Assembly: GCF_015711605.1 (NCBI RefSeq)
Contig: NZ_JABTEZ010000001.1
Span: forward strand, 1,454,001 to 1,518,000
DNA from: Planomonospora sp. ID67723
GTDB taxonomy: Bacteria; Actinomycetota; Actinomycetes; Streptosporangiales; Streptosporangiaceae
Reading direction: 5' to 3'
DNA length: 64,000 nt
Each line of letters starts with the position of its first letter. Position 1 is the first letter of the stretch. The position numbers were made by a program, and so were the translations under genes. Positions 56,168 through 64,000 of the stretch are shown here, piece by piece. The notes beneath the pieces were generated by a model that had not been told where the DNA came from, did no database searches, and saw nothing but the letters and a program-made list of their open reading frames with translations.

Positions 56168-56398
56168 TCAGTAATTGAGGTTCTTGGTTAGGTCGTGAGC
56201 ACGCCGAGCTTCCTGGTTCAGAAGCATGACCCCATCCACGCCACCCTGAGCTTCATGGAGGCGGGCACCCTTCAAGATGCTGACCGGCACGGAGATGCGC
56301 TTCCGGCCAGGCCGGCGTCTGGAGATCAACCCGTCCCGGATCAGGATGACAGCTGCTCCACCGAACACCACAATAAGAACCCACGTGAACGCGTTCAC
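56168..56398 (-). CDS. Small single-helix membrane protein
   Basis: A 76-residue protein: VNAFTWVLIVVFGGAAVILIRDG is a membrane helix at the N-terminus, followed by a basic SRRRPGRKRIS and a soluble tail ending HDLTKNLNY. AAGGAAG stands 5 bases before the GTG at 56398. It lies inside the remnant element between the two att copies, and is likely a small cargo or element gene. Not recognised. Confidence 0.6.
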   Translation of the reverse strand: MNAFTWVLIVVFGGAAVILIRDGLISRRRPGRKRISVPVSILKGARLHEAQGGVDGVMLLNQEARRAHDLTKNLNY

Positions 56399-56489
56399 GG
56401 TGCTTCCTTTCTTCAGCCGCTTTCTACAGCGCGGGTGCAAGATCTCCCAGGTTGGCTAACAACGACAGTAGAAGATCCGACCGGCCTGT

Positions 56490-56900
56490 GTGAATGCCGA
56501 ACCTCCGGAAGGTCTTGAAGCAGCCAGGTCCTCGCGTGTGATAGGCGGTGCGGCCCTGGTACGGCGAGTTGGTCGGGTATGGCGGACCCGGCGGTCGGTG
56601 CGCGCCGCCGCCTTGACCAAGGCGATCAAGGACGCCGGGCTTCCGGCAATCCACATTCATGATCTCCGGCACACGGGCAACACCCTGGCCGCGATGACCG
56701 GGGCCTCGCTCAAAGAACTGATGGCGCGAATGGGCCACTCCAGCACCAAGGTCGCGATGATCTATCTGCATGCGGCGAAGGACCGAGATCGGGCCATCGC
56801 TGACGCACTGGGGGAGATCGTCAAGGAAGGGCTCAAGCCGAAGAAGGACGACGACGAGGACGGCGATGATCCGCCCCTTGTCGGGGTCAAGATCAACTGA
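56490..56900 (+). pseudogene. Tyrosine recombinase (integrase), C-terminal fragment
   Basis: Only the last part of the catalytic domain remains, from about 56612: ALTKAIKDAGLPAIHIHDLR, then HTGNTLAAMTGASLKELMAR and MGHSSTKVAMIYLHAAKDRD. The HxxR, the GHSS His and the nucleophile Tyr are present; the N-terminal half and the first catalytic Arg are gone. The upstream ~120 bases of the open frame are unrelated. The stop lies 80 bases before att copy B, the normal place of an integrase gene in an element ending in tRNA-Gly. An acidic tail KKDDDEDGDDPP precedes the stop. Confidence 0.85.
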
Positions 56901-56909
56901 TCTGGCACG
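56901..56909 (+). repeat. TCTGGCACG repeat at the integrase stop
   Basis: Third of five copies of the same 9-mer in the att region, directly after the integrase stop codon. Confidence 0.55.
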
Positions 56910-56980
56910 CGAGTGAGAGCAGGCTCGGAAAGAATCAAGGCCCGGGTGGGGATCATGCTCCCTACCTGGGCCTTAGCGAT

Positions 56981-57023
56981 TGGAGCGGGTGACGGGAATC
57001 GAACCCGCGCTGTCAGCTTGGGA
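56981..57023 (-). repeat. tRNA-Gly 3'-end fragment, attachment-site copy B
   Basis: The same 43 bases as copy A, again lacking the 5' half of the tRNA. Flanks on both sides are also similar to those of copy A (about 190 bp in total, 56952-57149), so the whole segment was duplicated by element insertion or recombination. Confidence 0.8.
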
Positions 57024-57127
57024 ATCATCTACTGACCTTGCCGCCCTGAGCTGGGAAAACAGGGGTGCGGGTCAGGGCGAGTCCAGCCCCCGTGATTCCC
57101 CGTGAGTGACCGTGGTTCCCCGCCTGT

Positions 57128-57147
57128 TCTGGCACGCATCTGGCACG
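57128..57147 (+). repeat. Two TCTGGCACG repeats beside att copy B
   Basis: TCTGGCACG at 57128-57136 and 57139-57147, spaced exactly as in copy A. Confidence 0.65.
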
Positions 57148-57192
57148 CGATCAAGCTTCGGATCATGCGCGGACGCGCACACTTCCCCCGCC

Positions 57193-57381
57193 GGATCTTC
57201 CCGTCTGCCTCGTCCCACCCCGGAGGGGCAACAGCTCGGGGACGGAGGATCAAGGCCGTCTTCGCGTGTACGCCGGCCGGTAGACGTTCCTCGGCCATGG
57301 GATGCCAACGATCACAGACGGCCTTGATCCGGAGGAGTCGAGATGTTGGGCTTGCCTGGGACGAGGCAGACGGGAAGATCC
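57193..57381. repeat. Nested long inverted repeat
   Basis: A 25-bp perfect inverted repeat (57193-57217 with 57357-57381, GATCTTCCCGTCTGCCTCGT core) encloses a second 14-bp one (57247-57260 with 57317-57330, GGATCAAGGCCGTC). The sequences between the arms are partly complementary, so the region is one imperfect hairpin of about 65 bp per side with a ~56-base loop. No gene is supported within it. Confidence 0.85.
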
Positions 57382-57797
57382 AGCTTCCACCTCAACCACC
57401 TACGGCCTTCGTGCTGCAACGTTGATCATCCCGGAGCCGAAGTGCCCCCGCCGGAGGCTTAGCGGTTTTCAAGAGGGCTGCATTCCCAACGGGGACGGGT
57501 CCTCCCACCTGGGCAAAACCACGCTCCTCACCCCTACTACACAAGATCATCCCAGATATACCCCACGGGTAGCGTGATATCTGCGAGATGCTTCGTTCCA
57601 GTGGGTGGCCCCATCTCCAGCGCTGCTGTCGCCTTAGCTGAGGTCACCCGATGCCAGGATGAGCAGAAGTAGGGCCTCGGCATCGATCGTCTTACTACAA
57701 GCCGCCGAGTAACGAACGGGTAATCGGCACTGCCCTGACCGACTTCGGCACGTACAGAGGGAAGTCGTACCCCACAGCGCCATGGCCGATCTAGTGT
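57382..57797. other. 416-bp stretch without a supported gene
   Basis: It starts with GATCATCCCGGAGCC and a GCCCCCGCCGGAGGC hairpin that resemble 55536-55565, another sign of repeated element ends. The rest grades from high to lower GC toward the cargo genes; only short unconvincing open frames exist. Confidence 0.6.
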
Positions 57798-58763
57798 ATG
57801 TATGTGACGGTTGACCGTAGAGCTCAGGCAGTCGAGTCTATCAAACGAGCTGGGCTGTTCATAAGATCAGCTTGGCTGAATAGCCCTACCAACATGAAGA
57901 CCATAGCAGCCTTCATGTTGGGGATCGGGTTAGCCCTCGGCCTGGCAGGCCTGGTGGGAGATGCACTGGGCGCATGGGAAAACAGCCCTTTCTTTACTAA
58001 CCTACTATCCTCACTCACTGGATTTCTATTTGCTGTACCTGTAGGTGTGATCGTCCTCTATCAGATTACGATTCATCGAGAAGAACTGCAACAGAGACGC
58101 TCGCTTGCTAGCCTTGCACTTGATTCCTCCACTCGAATAGTAGCTCATTCGAATCAACTTCAAGCTCGGCCATATCACATAACTTTCCAACAAGGATCAT
58201 CTCTATTCTTTAAGCTTCGCGGCCAGGCGTTGGATGCCATAGAAGAGATATTAATCAACCCGCCAGAGAAGCGCAGGATAACAGAAAAAAATATTTCTAC
58301 TATTGTAGATCTAGGCTCTAGGTGTCGCGATGCTTGGACCCATGTTTGGGCTTCTCCGACGACTATCGCAGATACGGTTGAAGGTATGCGTAGCAACTTA
58401 ACGATATTGCGCGAGTACGTTCAGCCACGACTGCATGCTGTATCTGACACAGCTCTAATAGACGCCGAGATACTCGACCACTTCCAGGAAGTCCTAGACT
58501 GGATCGCACCACCTGGAGGGGATCCAACAAATAGCCCTCGCAATTGGACAATATCCGCCGGGATTGCACTCGACGAGCTAGAGCAACATGGCGATCAGCT
58601 CGAATCTATGGAATCACACCTTGACGGGATTGTGCACCGATTGCATGCCGCAATCATGGATAGCGAACAAGCGAACGCCATGTACGAGACATTGAATAAT
58701 GCAGCACTCCAGCTACATGAACAGATCTCATCTTATATTGGACATGAGCATACTGTCTTGTAG
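57798..58763 (+). CDS. Two-helix membrane protein of a low-GC cassette, unknown function
   Basis: A 321-residue protein. Two membrane helices, about 36-57 (IAAFMLGIGLALGLAGLVGD) and 68-90 (LSSLTGFLFAVPVGVIVLYQ), precede a long cytosolic, mainly helical part (ITIHREELQQRRSLASLALD onward) that ends EQISSYIGHEHTVL. No family recognised. GC is near 50% and codons such as ATA and TTA are used, against ~70% around, so it was acquired. No ribosome-binding site precedes the ATG, suggesting a leaderless start after a TAGTGTATG-like -10. It lies 21 bases before the next gene and is likely its operon partner. Confidence 0.8.
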   Translation: MYVTVDRRAQAVESIKRAGLFIRSAWLNSPTNMKTIAAFMLGIGLALGLAGLVGDALGAWENSPFFTNLLSSLTGFLFAVPVGVIVLYQITIHREELQQRRSLASLALDSSTRIVAHSNQLQARPYHITFQQGSSLFFKLRGQALDAIEEILINPPEKRRITEKNISTIVDLGSRCRDAWTHVWASPTTIADTVEGMRSNLTILREYVQPRLHAVSDTALIDAEILDHFQEVLDWIAPPGGDPTNSPRNWTISAGIALDELEQHGDQLESMESHLDGIVHRLHAAIMDSEQANAMYETLNNAALQLHEQISSYIGHEHTVL

Positions 58764-58784
58764 AACCACAGTTAGGAGCAGCGT

Positions 58785-60224
58785 ATGGCGGGCCAGCCCG
58801 ACTTTTTGACAGTCGCGCAGGTTGCATCTCTTCTTAAGCTGTCACAGCCCGATACCTGGAAGCTCGTAGGGCAGCTCGGATTCCCTCTCCCGGTGCGTGA
58901 CGAGGAGGGGCACGACCGTTGGTCGCAACGTGCAGTAGAACAGTGGGCAGGACGTCGTGGTCATCTTATGGCTAATCCTTATAAGCTCAAAGACCTAAGA
59001 CCACCACCGACTCCACGCCCATACCTTGGTCTTCGCATCATCGAGGATTACGCGGTTTTGTCCTGGGACACCGAGTATGGCGAAATATGCCTTGTCTACC
59101 CAGCCCATCCAAGTTTTTACCATAAATCGTCAAAAATTCTTCGCCTTCTTTCCCATGCTTTCTCTATATTGCTCGTGGGTCCTGACTGGGGCTTCACTGG
59201 TAAGACGCTGCAGGAGTTCAGTCCCGCTGATCCCGAGTACAGCAATCTTCCTAGTTGGGCAGAGCTAAAACGGGCCTTAGGTTATCCTGCACCCTTCTGG
59301 CCAACAGCTTTACAGGATCATGATTTGATGATGCGTTGGGTGCCAGGCAGCCCTACTATCATGGGGCGCGCACAAAACAGTCTTGACGAGAAACTCCTCC
59401 TTAGGCTCGCAAATGCTTATCAAGAGGATGATCCTGTTTCAGTTACGCTTCGCCATTTCGTTAGTCGCATTCGCTATCAAGCAATGAAGTCAGCCGAATG
59501 GGAACTGAGTCACTGGGAAAAATACGAGGACTTCAAAGATGTAACATTTCCAGTTAAACCAATTCCCGAGCCCGAACCTTCCCCTGTTCCAAGTCTAGAA
59601 ATTCGCAGGCAAGCATGGGCAAAAATCGGTGCGCGAACCGATGAGCTCGCAGCTCAATGCATCGATGAAACAAAGGGATGGATCGATAAAAAAATTCTTT
59701 CGTTTTCCTCTGTAACCCAACTGATTCCTGGGAATTCCACCATAGTCGATAACTGGTTGGAGTCTCTCTGCGAAACCCCATGGTGTGCTGAATTTGTATG
59801 GCTGGGCGCGTCTTCCGACGACATCCTCCTTCGAGATCCATTAACAAACCTACCGGCCTACCGCGCCAATGACGGGCGTTATTTCGCAGCTGTTCCACAA
59901 AAGCTACCATCGACATCACCTCTTCAATCTATTGTTCTGGACAAGGATGTATGGATCTGCACCTACGACGGAAGAACATACCTTGCCCCTGGTGGTTCCG
60001 ACGGCATCACGGCCACATGGGGTTACTCCGGCACTGGCCCCTCCTATCTGGCAAGTCTTTTTAACTGTTTATTGGATGACATAGCATCGTCTACCTTCTT
60101 CATTGACTCACAGCGCCGTCAGATTCCAAACGGCCTCCTGGCGCTAGCCATGGAAAAGCATCCAGATGGAACCATCTTTAGTCGGCAAGATCTCGTGAAA
60201 ATTAAACAACAATATATCGAATAG
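58785..60224 (+). CDS. Large protein with N-terminal excisionase-like helix-turn-helix, unknown function
   Basis: A 479-residue protein. The first ~55 residues (FLTVAQVASLLKLSQPDTWK, then DRWSQRAVEQWAGRR) form a MerR/excisionase-like winged helix that could bind DNA. The rest is not recognised: it has SILLVGPDWGFTGKTLQEFS, a Pro/Glu-rich hinge (PIPEPEPSPVPSLE, about 262-275) and a C-terminal half with many Trp (WLGASSDDILLRDP, TWGYSGTGPSYLASLF). No catalytic motif or membrane helix. AGGAGCAGC precedes the ATG. Low GC as in the upstream partner. The pair could be a defence or regulatory cassette; this is inference from context only. Confidence 0.8.
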   Translation: MAGQPDFLTVAQVASLLKLSQPDTWKLVGQLGFPLPVRDEEGHDRWSQRAVEQWAGRRGHLMANPYKLKDLRPPPTPRPYLGLRIIEDYAVLSWDTEYGEICLVYPAHPSFYHKSSKILRLLSHAFSILLVGPDWGFTGKTLQEFSPADPEYSNLPSWAELKRALGYPAPFWPTALQDHDLMMRWVPGSPTIMGRAQNSLDEKLLLRLANAYQEDDPVSVTLRHFVSRIRYQAMKSAEWELSHWEKYEDFKDVTFPVKPIPEPEPSPVPSLEIRRQAWAKIGARTDELAAQCIDETKGWIDKKILSFSSVTQLIPGNSTIVDNWLESLCETPWCAEFVWLGASSDDILLRDPLTNLPAYRANDGRYFAAVPQKLPSTSPLQSIVLDKDVWICTYDGRTYLAPGGSDGITATWGYSGTGPSYLASLFNCLLDDIASSTFFIDSQRRQIPNGLLALAMEKHPDGTIFSRQDLVKIKQQYIE

Positions 60225-60823
60225 AGTCAGCGGTAGACAGAGTGCATGGTCGCACATGAAATTTAGCTGATTTCATTTCAGAGCCAGAGGTTCCGTAGAA
60301 AGTCTCCTAATCTTCACGGACCTTGACGGTCCTTGGGGATCGTGCACAATCGAGGAGGGGTAGGGGATAGAGCAGCACCTAATTACAGCTGGCGCATAGT
60401 GCACCGGCGGCGTGTGGCAGAGGGTCAAATACGGCGGCGCGCCAGCCGCTCGCTGCGCCGATAGATGAGCCATGCTTCTCGGTGAGCTGGGGTGAGGAAC
60501 GAACCCCGGATCTTCGATCGCCCCCGACCACATCAGACTCCGGCCACCCTATGGCGATCGTCGTGACGCATTGGGGCGGCGGCGTGACCCAGGTGCTGGC
60601 GGACGCCGGAGGCACGGCGCGGCGCTCGTGCGGCGACGGCCCGGAGTCCTGCGCGCGTGCCGGGACCGGCCCCCAGGCCGCATGCCCGGCGCGCGCTGGC
60701 AGGCGCAGGGCCGGGCGACGGCGCGCAGCGCCGCCGCCCCTTGATCCCTACAAGAACAATTCGGCAATGCCTGCATATGTGCTAGACGAATCGCCAACCA
60801 CCACTCATAGGTAATCGGCGAGC
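60225..60823. other. 599-bp intergenic stretch with an element-end remnant
   Basis: Between the convergent cargo genes. The part about 60478-60562 (GAGGAACGAACCCC, TTCGATCGCCCCCGACCA, GGCGATCGTCG) matches 56034-56124 next to att copy A at roughly three quarters identity. GC rises from low to very high near 60600-60740. No gene is supported. Confidence 0.6.
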
Positions 60824-61717
60824 TCATCCGTCCTCATCCGTCGCAGCTTCTGCGGCTGGATCTCCTTCAATCCACCATGCTGGCGGCCAACCCGGCAATG
60901 GAGGAGCATGAGCGCCAAACGCTGCTAGCTTCCACTGACCATCCGACTTATGCATGAGGAGCTGCATCGCTGCCGGCAACCCTGCCGGGGCATTCACGAT
61001 GTAGCCAGTTTCTCTTTCCCCTAGCGGGGTTAGAATAACTAGCTCATAGTTTGGCCCAAGGCATCTTCTCTTACCGGCTACACCCCAGAGCTCTTTTCTT
61101 GCAATTCCCCAAGCTTCTTTAAATTGAAGCTTCTCGCTTTTAATAAAAGGGCGCCATAAGCGACTCTTTTCCGTTTTTTGTAGGAGGTCTTCGGCGAGCC
61201 TATCTAGGTCTTCTCGATCGAACGCCTTGAGCTGTTCTCTATTATTATAAATCCATGCTTGAATTCGGCAGAGCTTCCAGTTGTCTTCGCTTAGCTGCCA
61301 AATTTTTTTGAAGTCTCCCTGAAGAATCGCCTCCCTCCACTCTTCGGCAATAGCGACCGGGCCATGGGGATCTGCGACCCTTTGGAGCTGTTCGGGATCT
61401 TCTTTCGCCATTCTTGGGATATCATCTGGGGTAATTGCCCGAATCAAGTCTTCGGCAATCGTCCTAACTTCTCGACGAACAAACGTCCGCTCAACGTGGA
61501 ACAGAACGGAGAAAAGAAGAAGTGTGGCTCCCAGTTCAAGTTGAAGGGATGACCATATAGAATTTAGTTCTGGCCATAGAAGTGCGGTGATCGCGGAACC
61601 CACCACCAAGATCAATCCTAGCAATCCGACACTTATCAACCATTTTCGGCTGATAATCTCCCTTCGTGTCGTTTGCCCCGATCCGAACGGTACGGGGTCA
61701 TACTCTCCGCGAGTCAT
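60824..61717 (-). CDS. Second two-helix membrane protein of the island, unknown function
   Basis: A 297-residue protein with two membrane helices, about 26-48 (WLISVGLLGLILVVGSAITA) and 58-77 (LELGATLLLFSVLFHVERTF), then a cytosolic region with charged helices (AEEWREAILQGDFKKIWQLS, REDLDRLAEDLLQKTEKSRL) and a C-terminal domain with NYELVILTPLGERETGYIVN and WKLAAFGAH. The layout parallels the protein at 57798, without clear sequence similarity. Low GC. ATG at 61717 follows a TATTAT box by 6 bases, which fits a leaderless transcript; the frame is open to TTG 61798. Confidence 0.75.
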   Translation of the reverse strand: MTRGEYDPVPFGSGQTTRREIISRKWLISVGLLGLILVVGSAITALLWPELNSIWSSLQLELGATLLLFSVLFHVERTFVRREVRTIAEDLIRAITPDDIPRMAKEDPEQLQRVADPHGPVAIAEEWREAILQGDFKKIWQLSEDNWKLCRIQAWIYNNREQLKAFDREDLDRLAEDLLQKTEKSRLWRPFIKSEKLQFKEAWGIARKELWGVAGKRRCLGPNYELVILTPLGERETGYIVNAPAGLPAAMQLLMHKSDGQWKLAAFGAHAPPLPGWPPAWWIEGDPAAEAATDEDG

Positions 61718-61887
61718 TCGCAGATAATAACGCTGATGGTTCTTTTGGGGTTGTGCCTTCTCTTGGGAGAGGGAAATATCTCGCGGAGCGTGCGGCAACG
61801 TATGTTATAGCTGACCAGCTAACCAGGAGGGTCGGTGACCCCCTGGTCCCCATGTACGTCGACGACCTCGGCCGGTAACTTCACGGT

Positions 61888-62451
61888 GTGGCTACCAACG
61901 AAGAGCAGACGCGCTGGATCGTGCACGGGGAACGCCTGGTCTACGACAACCGGTGGATCCGGCTGGGCCTGGTCGACGTGGAGATCCCCGATGGGGAGCG
62001 GTTCGAGCATCACGCGGTGCATCTGGACCGGGCGGCTATCGCGGTGGTGGTCGATGAGCAGGACCGGGTGCTGATGATGTGGCGGCACCGGTTCCTGTTC
62101 GACCGGTGGGGCTGGGAGCTGCCGGGCGGCCTGGTCGACGCGGGCGAGGATCCGATGACGACGGCCGTCCGTGAGGTGGAGGAGGAGACCGGATACCGGC
62201 CCAAGGAGACAGAGCACCTGGTCACCTACCAGCCGATGGCCGGCATGGTGGATTCGGAGCACAGCCTGTTCCTCGTCCGCGGTGCTGACCTCGTCGGCAA
62301 GCCGACCGGTGAAGAGGTGGAAGCGGACCTCATCGAGTGGATCCCGATGGCGGAGATCCCGGACATGATCGCCCGCGGGGACATCTGGACGTCAGGGACG
62401 TTGATCGGGCTGTATGCGGCTCAGGCGCGGCTCAGTTCAAGGCGCGCTTGA
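61888..62451 (+). CDS. NUDIX hydrolase
   Basis: A 187-residue NUDIX pyrophosphatase. The box is GGLVDAGEDPMTTAVREVEE followed by ETGY, with all metal-binding Glu present; the preceding WGWELPGG is of the ADP-ribose/nucleotide-sugar type. It hydrolyses nucleoside diphosphates linked to another group. The GTG start at 61888 gives VATNEEQTRWIVHGERL. Its 3' end overlaps the convergent XRE/TPR gene by 20 bases. This neighbour pair is frequent in actinobacteria. Confidence 0.93.
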   Translation: MATNEEQTRWIVHGERLVYDNRWIRLGLVDVEIPDGERFEHHAVHLDRAAIAVVVDEQDRVLMMWRHRFLFDRWGWELPGGLVDAGEDPMTTAVREVEEETGYRPKETEHLVTYQPMAGMVDSEHSLFLVRGADLVGKPTGEEVEADLIEWIPMAEIPDMIARGDIWTSGTLIGLYAAQARLSSRRA

Positions 62452-63649
62452 CCGCCCGGGACAACTCCTCGATGCGCTTGCGCTGACGACGGGAGCCGGT
62501 CATGGTCGCCAACTGCTGGGCGCGCTGAATGTGCGGCTGGGCAGCCTCGGGCTCCCCTCCGGCCAACAGGGCGTGGCCCAGGTCACAGCGGAGGGCAGAC
62601 TCGGCGCGGTTGTAGGTGCCGTCCATCCCGGCCAGCGCGGAGCGCAGATCCTCGACCGTGCCAGGATCGCCGAAGCGCACCAGGCAATTGCCGCGCCAGC
62701 GGGCCAGGTGATGGCGATCCAGTGACAGGTACGGCATGTCCTCGTCGGCGGCCCCGTCCGGCAGCAGGGCGGCGGCCTGCTCCAGCGCGGTGCGGCAGGT
62801 GGCCTCATCCCCGAGGATGGCGGCGGCCTCGGCTTCGGCGGCGGCCAGCCAGGTCCGCAGGCGCGGGGGGATGCGGTCGCGATGGGTGGCGTGCAGGTAC
62901 TGGAGGAGTTCGGTGGCCTCGGCCGGCCGTCCCAGGTCCATGAGCACGTATGCCTGCTCGCCGGAGACGTAGGCCAGGACGGCGGGGTTGTCGGCTTCGC
63001 GGGCGGCGGCCTTGGCGCGCTCGTAGTGATCCCACGCATCGGCCAGGGCACCGGTGTTGATGGCCTGCCAGCCGGCCAGGGACGAGGTTTCGGCAAGGAC
63101 GTGGGCGAGCTGGGCGCGGATGCCGGGCCGCACCGCGTGGCGGTGGACGTGTTCGATGTGGGCGATCTGAGCGCGCATCTTGTCGGCGATGGCCACTCCG
63201 CCGACGCGGCGGTCCATCAGCCGGAGGCTGTTGGTCTCCATCGTCAGGATCATGACCATGACGGGGTCGACAACGGCGGAGGCTTCGAGGCGGGCCGTCA
63301 GCTCCTCGATCTGCTCCTGGTGCTCGCCTCCGTGGTCACCGGTCGGGGAGGCGGTATCGAGCGGGGCCAGGCCGAAGAGCATGCGCGCGTGGTCGGGCAG
63401 GCCCAGGCCGGCGGCGATGCGCTCGAACACCTCCAGGTCGGTGACCTGGCGCTGGCGGCGGATGATCTCGCTGATGCGGCCTTGCGGGATGCCGGTGGCG
63501 GTGCTGATGCGGACCTGGGTGGCGCCGCTGTACTTGACAGCGAGGTTGAACAACCCGGCTACATCCCGGCTTTTGAGGATTTCCCGGCTTTCTTCGCGGT
63601 CCCACACCTGAGCGGGGATCTCGATCGGGTCGAACGCGTTCCCGTGCAT
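62432..63649 (-). CDS. XRE-type regulator with TPR-like C-terminal region
   Basis: A 405-residue regulator. An N-terminal helix-turn-helix (about 28-90) has LAVKYSGATQVRISTATGIP and QGRISEIIRRQRQVTDLEVF. The rest (about 120-400) is made of helical repeats: AWDHYERAKAAAREADNPAV, AYVLMDLGRPAEATELLQYL, ALRCDLGHALLAGGEPEAAQ. Such proteins control small accessory or developmental genes in actinomycetes, perhaps through a peptide or ligand held by the repeats. Divergent from the gene at 63770; it may control it. The 3' end overlaps the NUDIX gene by 20 bases. Confidence 0.9.
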   Translation of the reverse strand: MHGNAFDPIEIPAQVWDREESREILKSRDVAGLFNLAVKYSGATQVRISTATGIPQGRISEIIRRQRQVTDLEVFERIAAGLGLPDHARMLFGLAPLDTASPTGDHGGEHQEQIEELTARLEASAVVDPVMVMILTMETNSLRLMDRRVGGVAIADKMRAQIAHIEHVHRHAVRPGIRAQLAHVLAETSSLAGWQAINTGALADAWDHYERAKAAAREADNPAVLAYVSGEQAYVLMDLGRPAEATELLQYLHATHRDRIPPRLRTWLAAAEAEAAAILGDEATCRTALEQAAALLPDGAADEDMPYLSLDRHHLARWRGNCLVRFGDPGTVEDLRSALAGMDGTYNRAESALRCDLGHALLAGGEPEAAQPHIQRAQQLATMTGSRRQRKRIEELSRAVKRALN

Positions 63650-63769
63650 TCCCGTCCTCCGGTTGCCAGTCCCCGAGGTGGTGCATCGCTACAGGCCGGA
63701 CTCTATATCTCACCCTGGTATATCCGCGTGGAATAGGCGGAGAAAGTCTGGTTGGACATCCTTTCCGGC

Positions 63770-64000
63770 ATGACAACACCGGTTAAGTGCACCGCGTGTG
63801 ACGGGCGCGGCTGGAAGATCGTCACTCGTCGGGGATGCGTGGCGGCCATGGGGCTGCACCTGGAGATGTCCGCGCGCGAGGACTGCCTGTACTGCGACAG
63901 CAACGACCCGAGCACGCAAGTCGTGGAGATGTTCGAATGGGAGGTGTTCTCCACCTCCGCCGGGGTCGACGAGCTGGGACCGTGCGGGACCAACTCCGGG
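63770..64000 (+). CDS. Zinc-ribbon-like small protein (partial, cut by the window end)
   Basis: The frame is open from ATG 63770 to the last base, 77 codons. The N-terminus VKCTACDGRGWKIVTRRG, followed by EDCLYCDSN, holds two CxxC pairs in the style of DnaJ-type zinc fingers. A further Cys (GPCGTNSG) lies near the edge. The upstream region is shared with the divergent XRE/TPR regulator. The function cannot be judged without the rest. Confidence 0.65.
   Translation, partial: MTTPVKCTACDGRGWKIVTRRGCVAAMGLHLEMSAREDCLYCDSNDPSTQVVEMFEWEVFSTSAGVDELGPCGTNSG

Overview
The window is chromosomal DNA of a high-GC (about 70%) Gram-positive actinobacterium. Supporting traits are the paired ECF sigma factor and CU044_5270-type protein, GTG starts, the wHTH/TPR and NUDIX gene pair, secreted M28 peptidases and a multidomain chitinase. 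The mix is most like Streptosporangiaceae (Streptosporangium or a relative), but that placement is an inference from gene content. No rRNA, complete tRNA, CRISPR array or large biosynthetic cluster was seen.

Layout. 0-5.6 kb: the end of an aldehyde dehydrogenase, an ECF sigma factor with a membrane partner, an amidase, and an SPFH membrane protein with a ribbon-helix-helix protein behind a strong operator palindrome. 5.7-19.7 kb: HrpB helicase, secreted chitinase with its own operator, a reduced flagellin-like gene, uppP, CBS and small proteins, two secreted M28 aminopeptidases, PspC. 19.7-29 kb: a two-component system, lipB, and a permease/kinase/FAD-GcvT cluster suited to uptake and catabolism of a methylated amine. 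29-33 kb: a copper operon (membrane His-rich protein, CopZ, CopA) with three CsoR-type boxes. 33-39 kb: Pr6Pr protein, inositol-phosphatase-like protein, pyrF, 2-hydroxyacid dehydrogenase, and then an unusual overlapping trio: a YjjG-like pyrimidine nucleotidase, a divergent thymidylate-synthase-fold enzyme and a four-helix membrane protein. 39-53 kb: J-domain protein, exporters, a SigG-like sigma factor with a serine hydrolase, a PrmC-like methyltransferase, a secreted RNase with barstar, an HxlR/SDR divergon, an adenosine-deaminase-like enzyme and a membrane acyltransferase.

53-62 kb is an accessory, decaying zone. It holds frameshifted genes, a truncated tyrosine integrase, two copies of a tRNA-Gly 3' end (attachment-site remnants) inside a ~190-bp duplication, nested inverted repeats, and a lower-GC cargo of three unrecognised genes. 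Two of those encode proteins with two N-terminal membrane helices and a large cytosolic part. 62-64 kb returns to actinobacterial type with a NUDIX hydrolase, a convergent XRE/TPR regulator and a zinc-ribbon-like gene cut by the window end.

The best candidates for something undescribed are the membrane protein / TS-like / YjjG-like operon (36842-38956) and the two-gene low-GC cassette (57798-60224).
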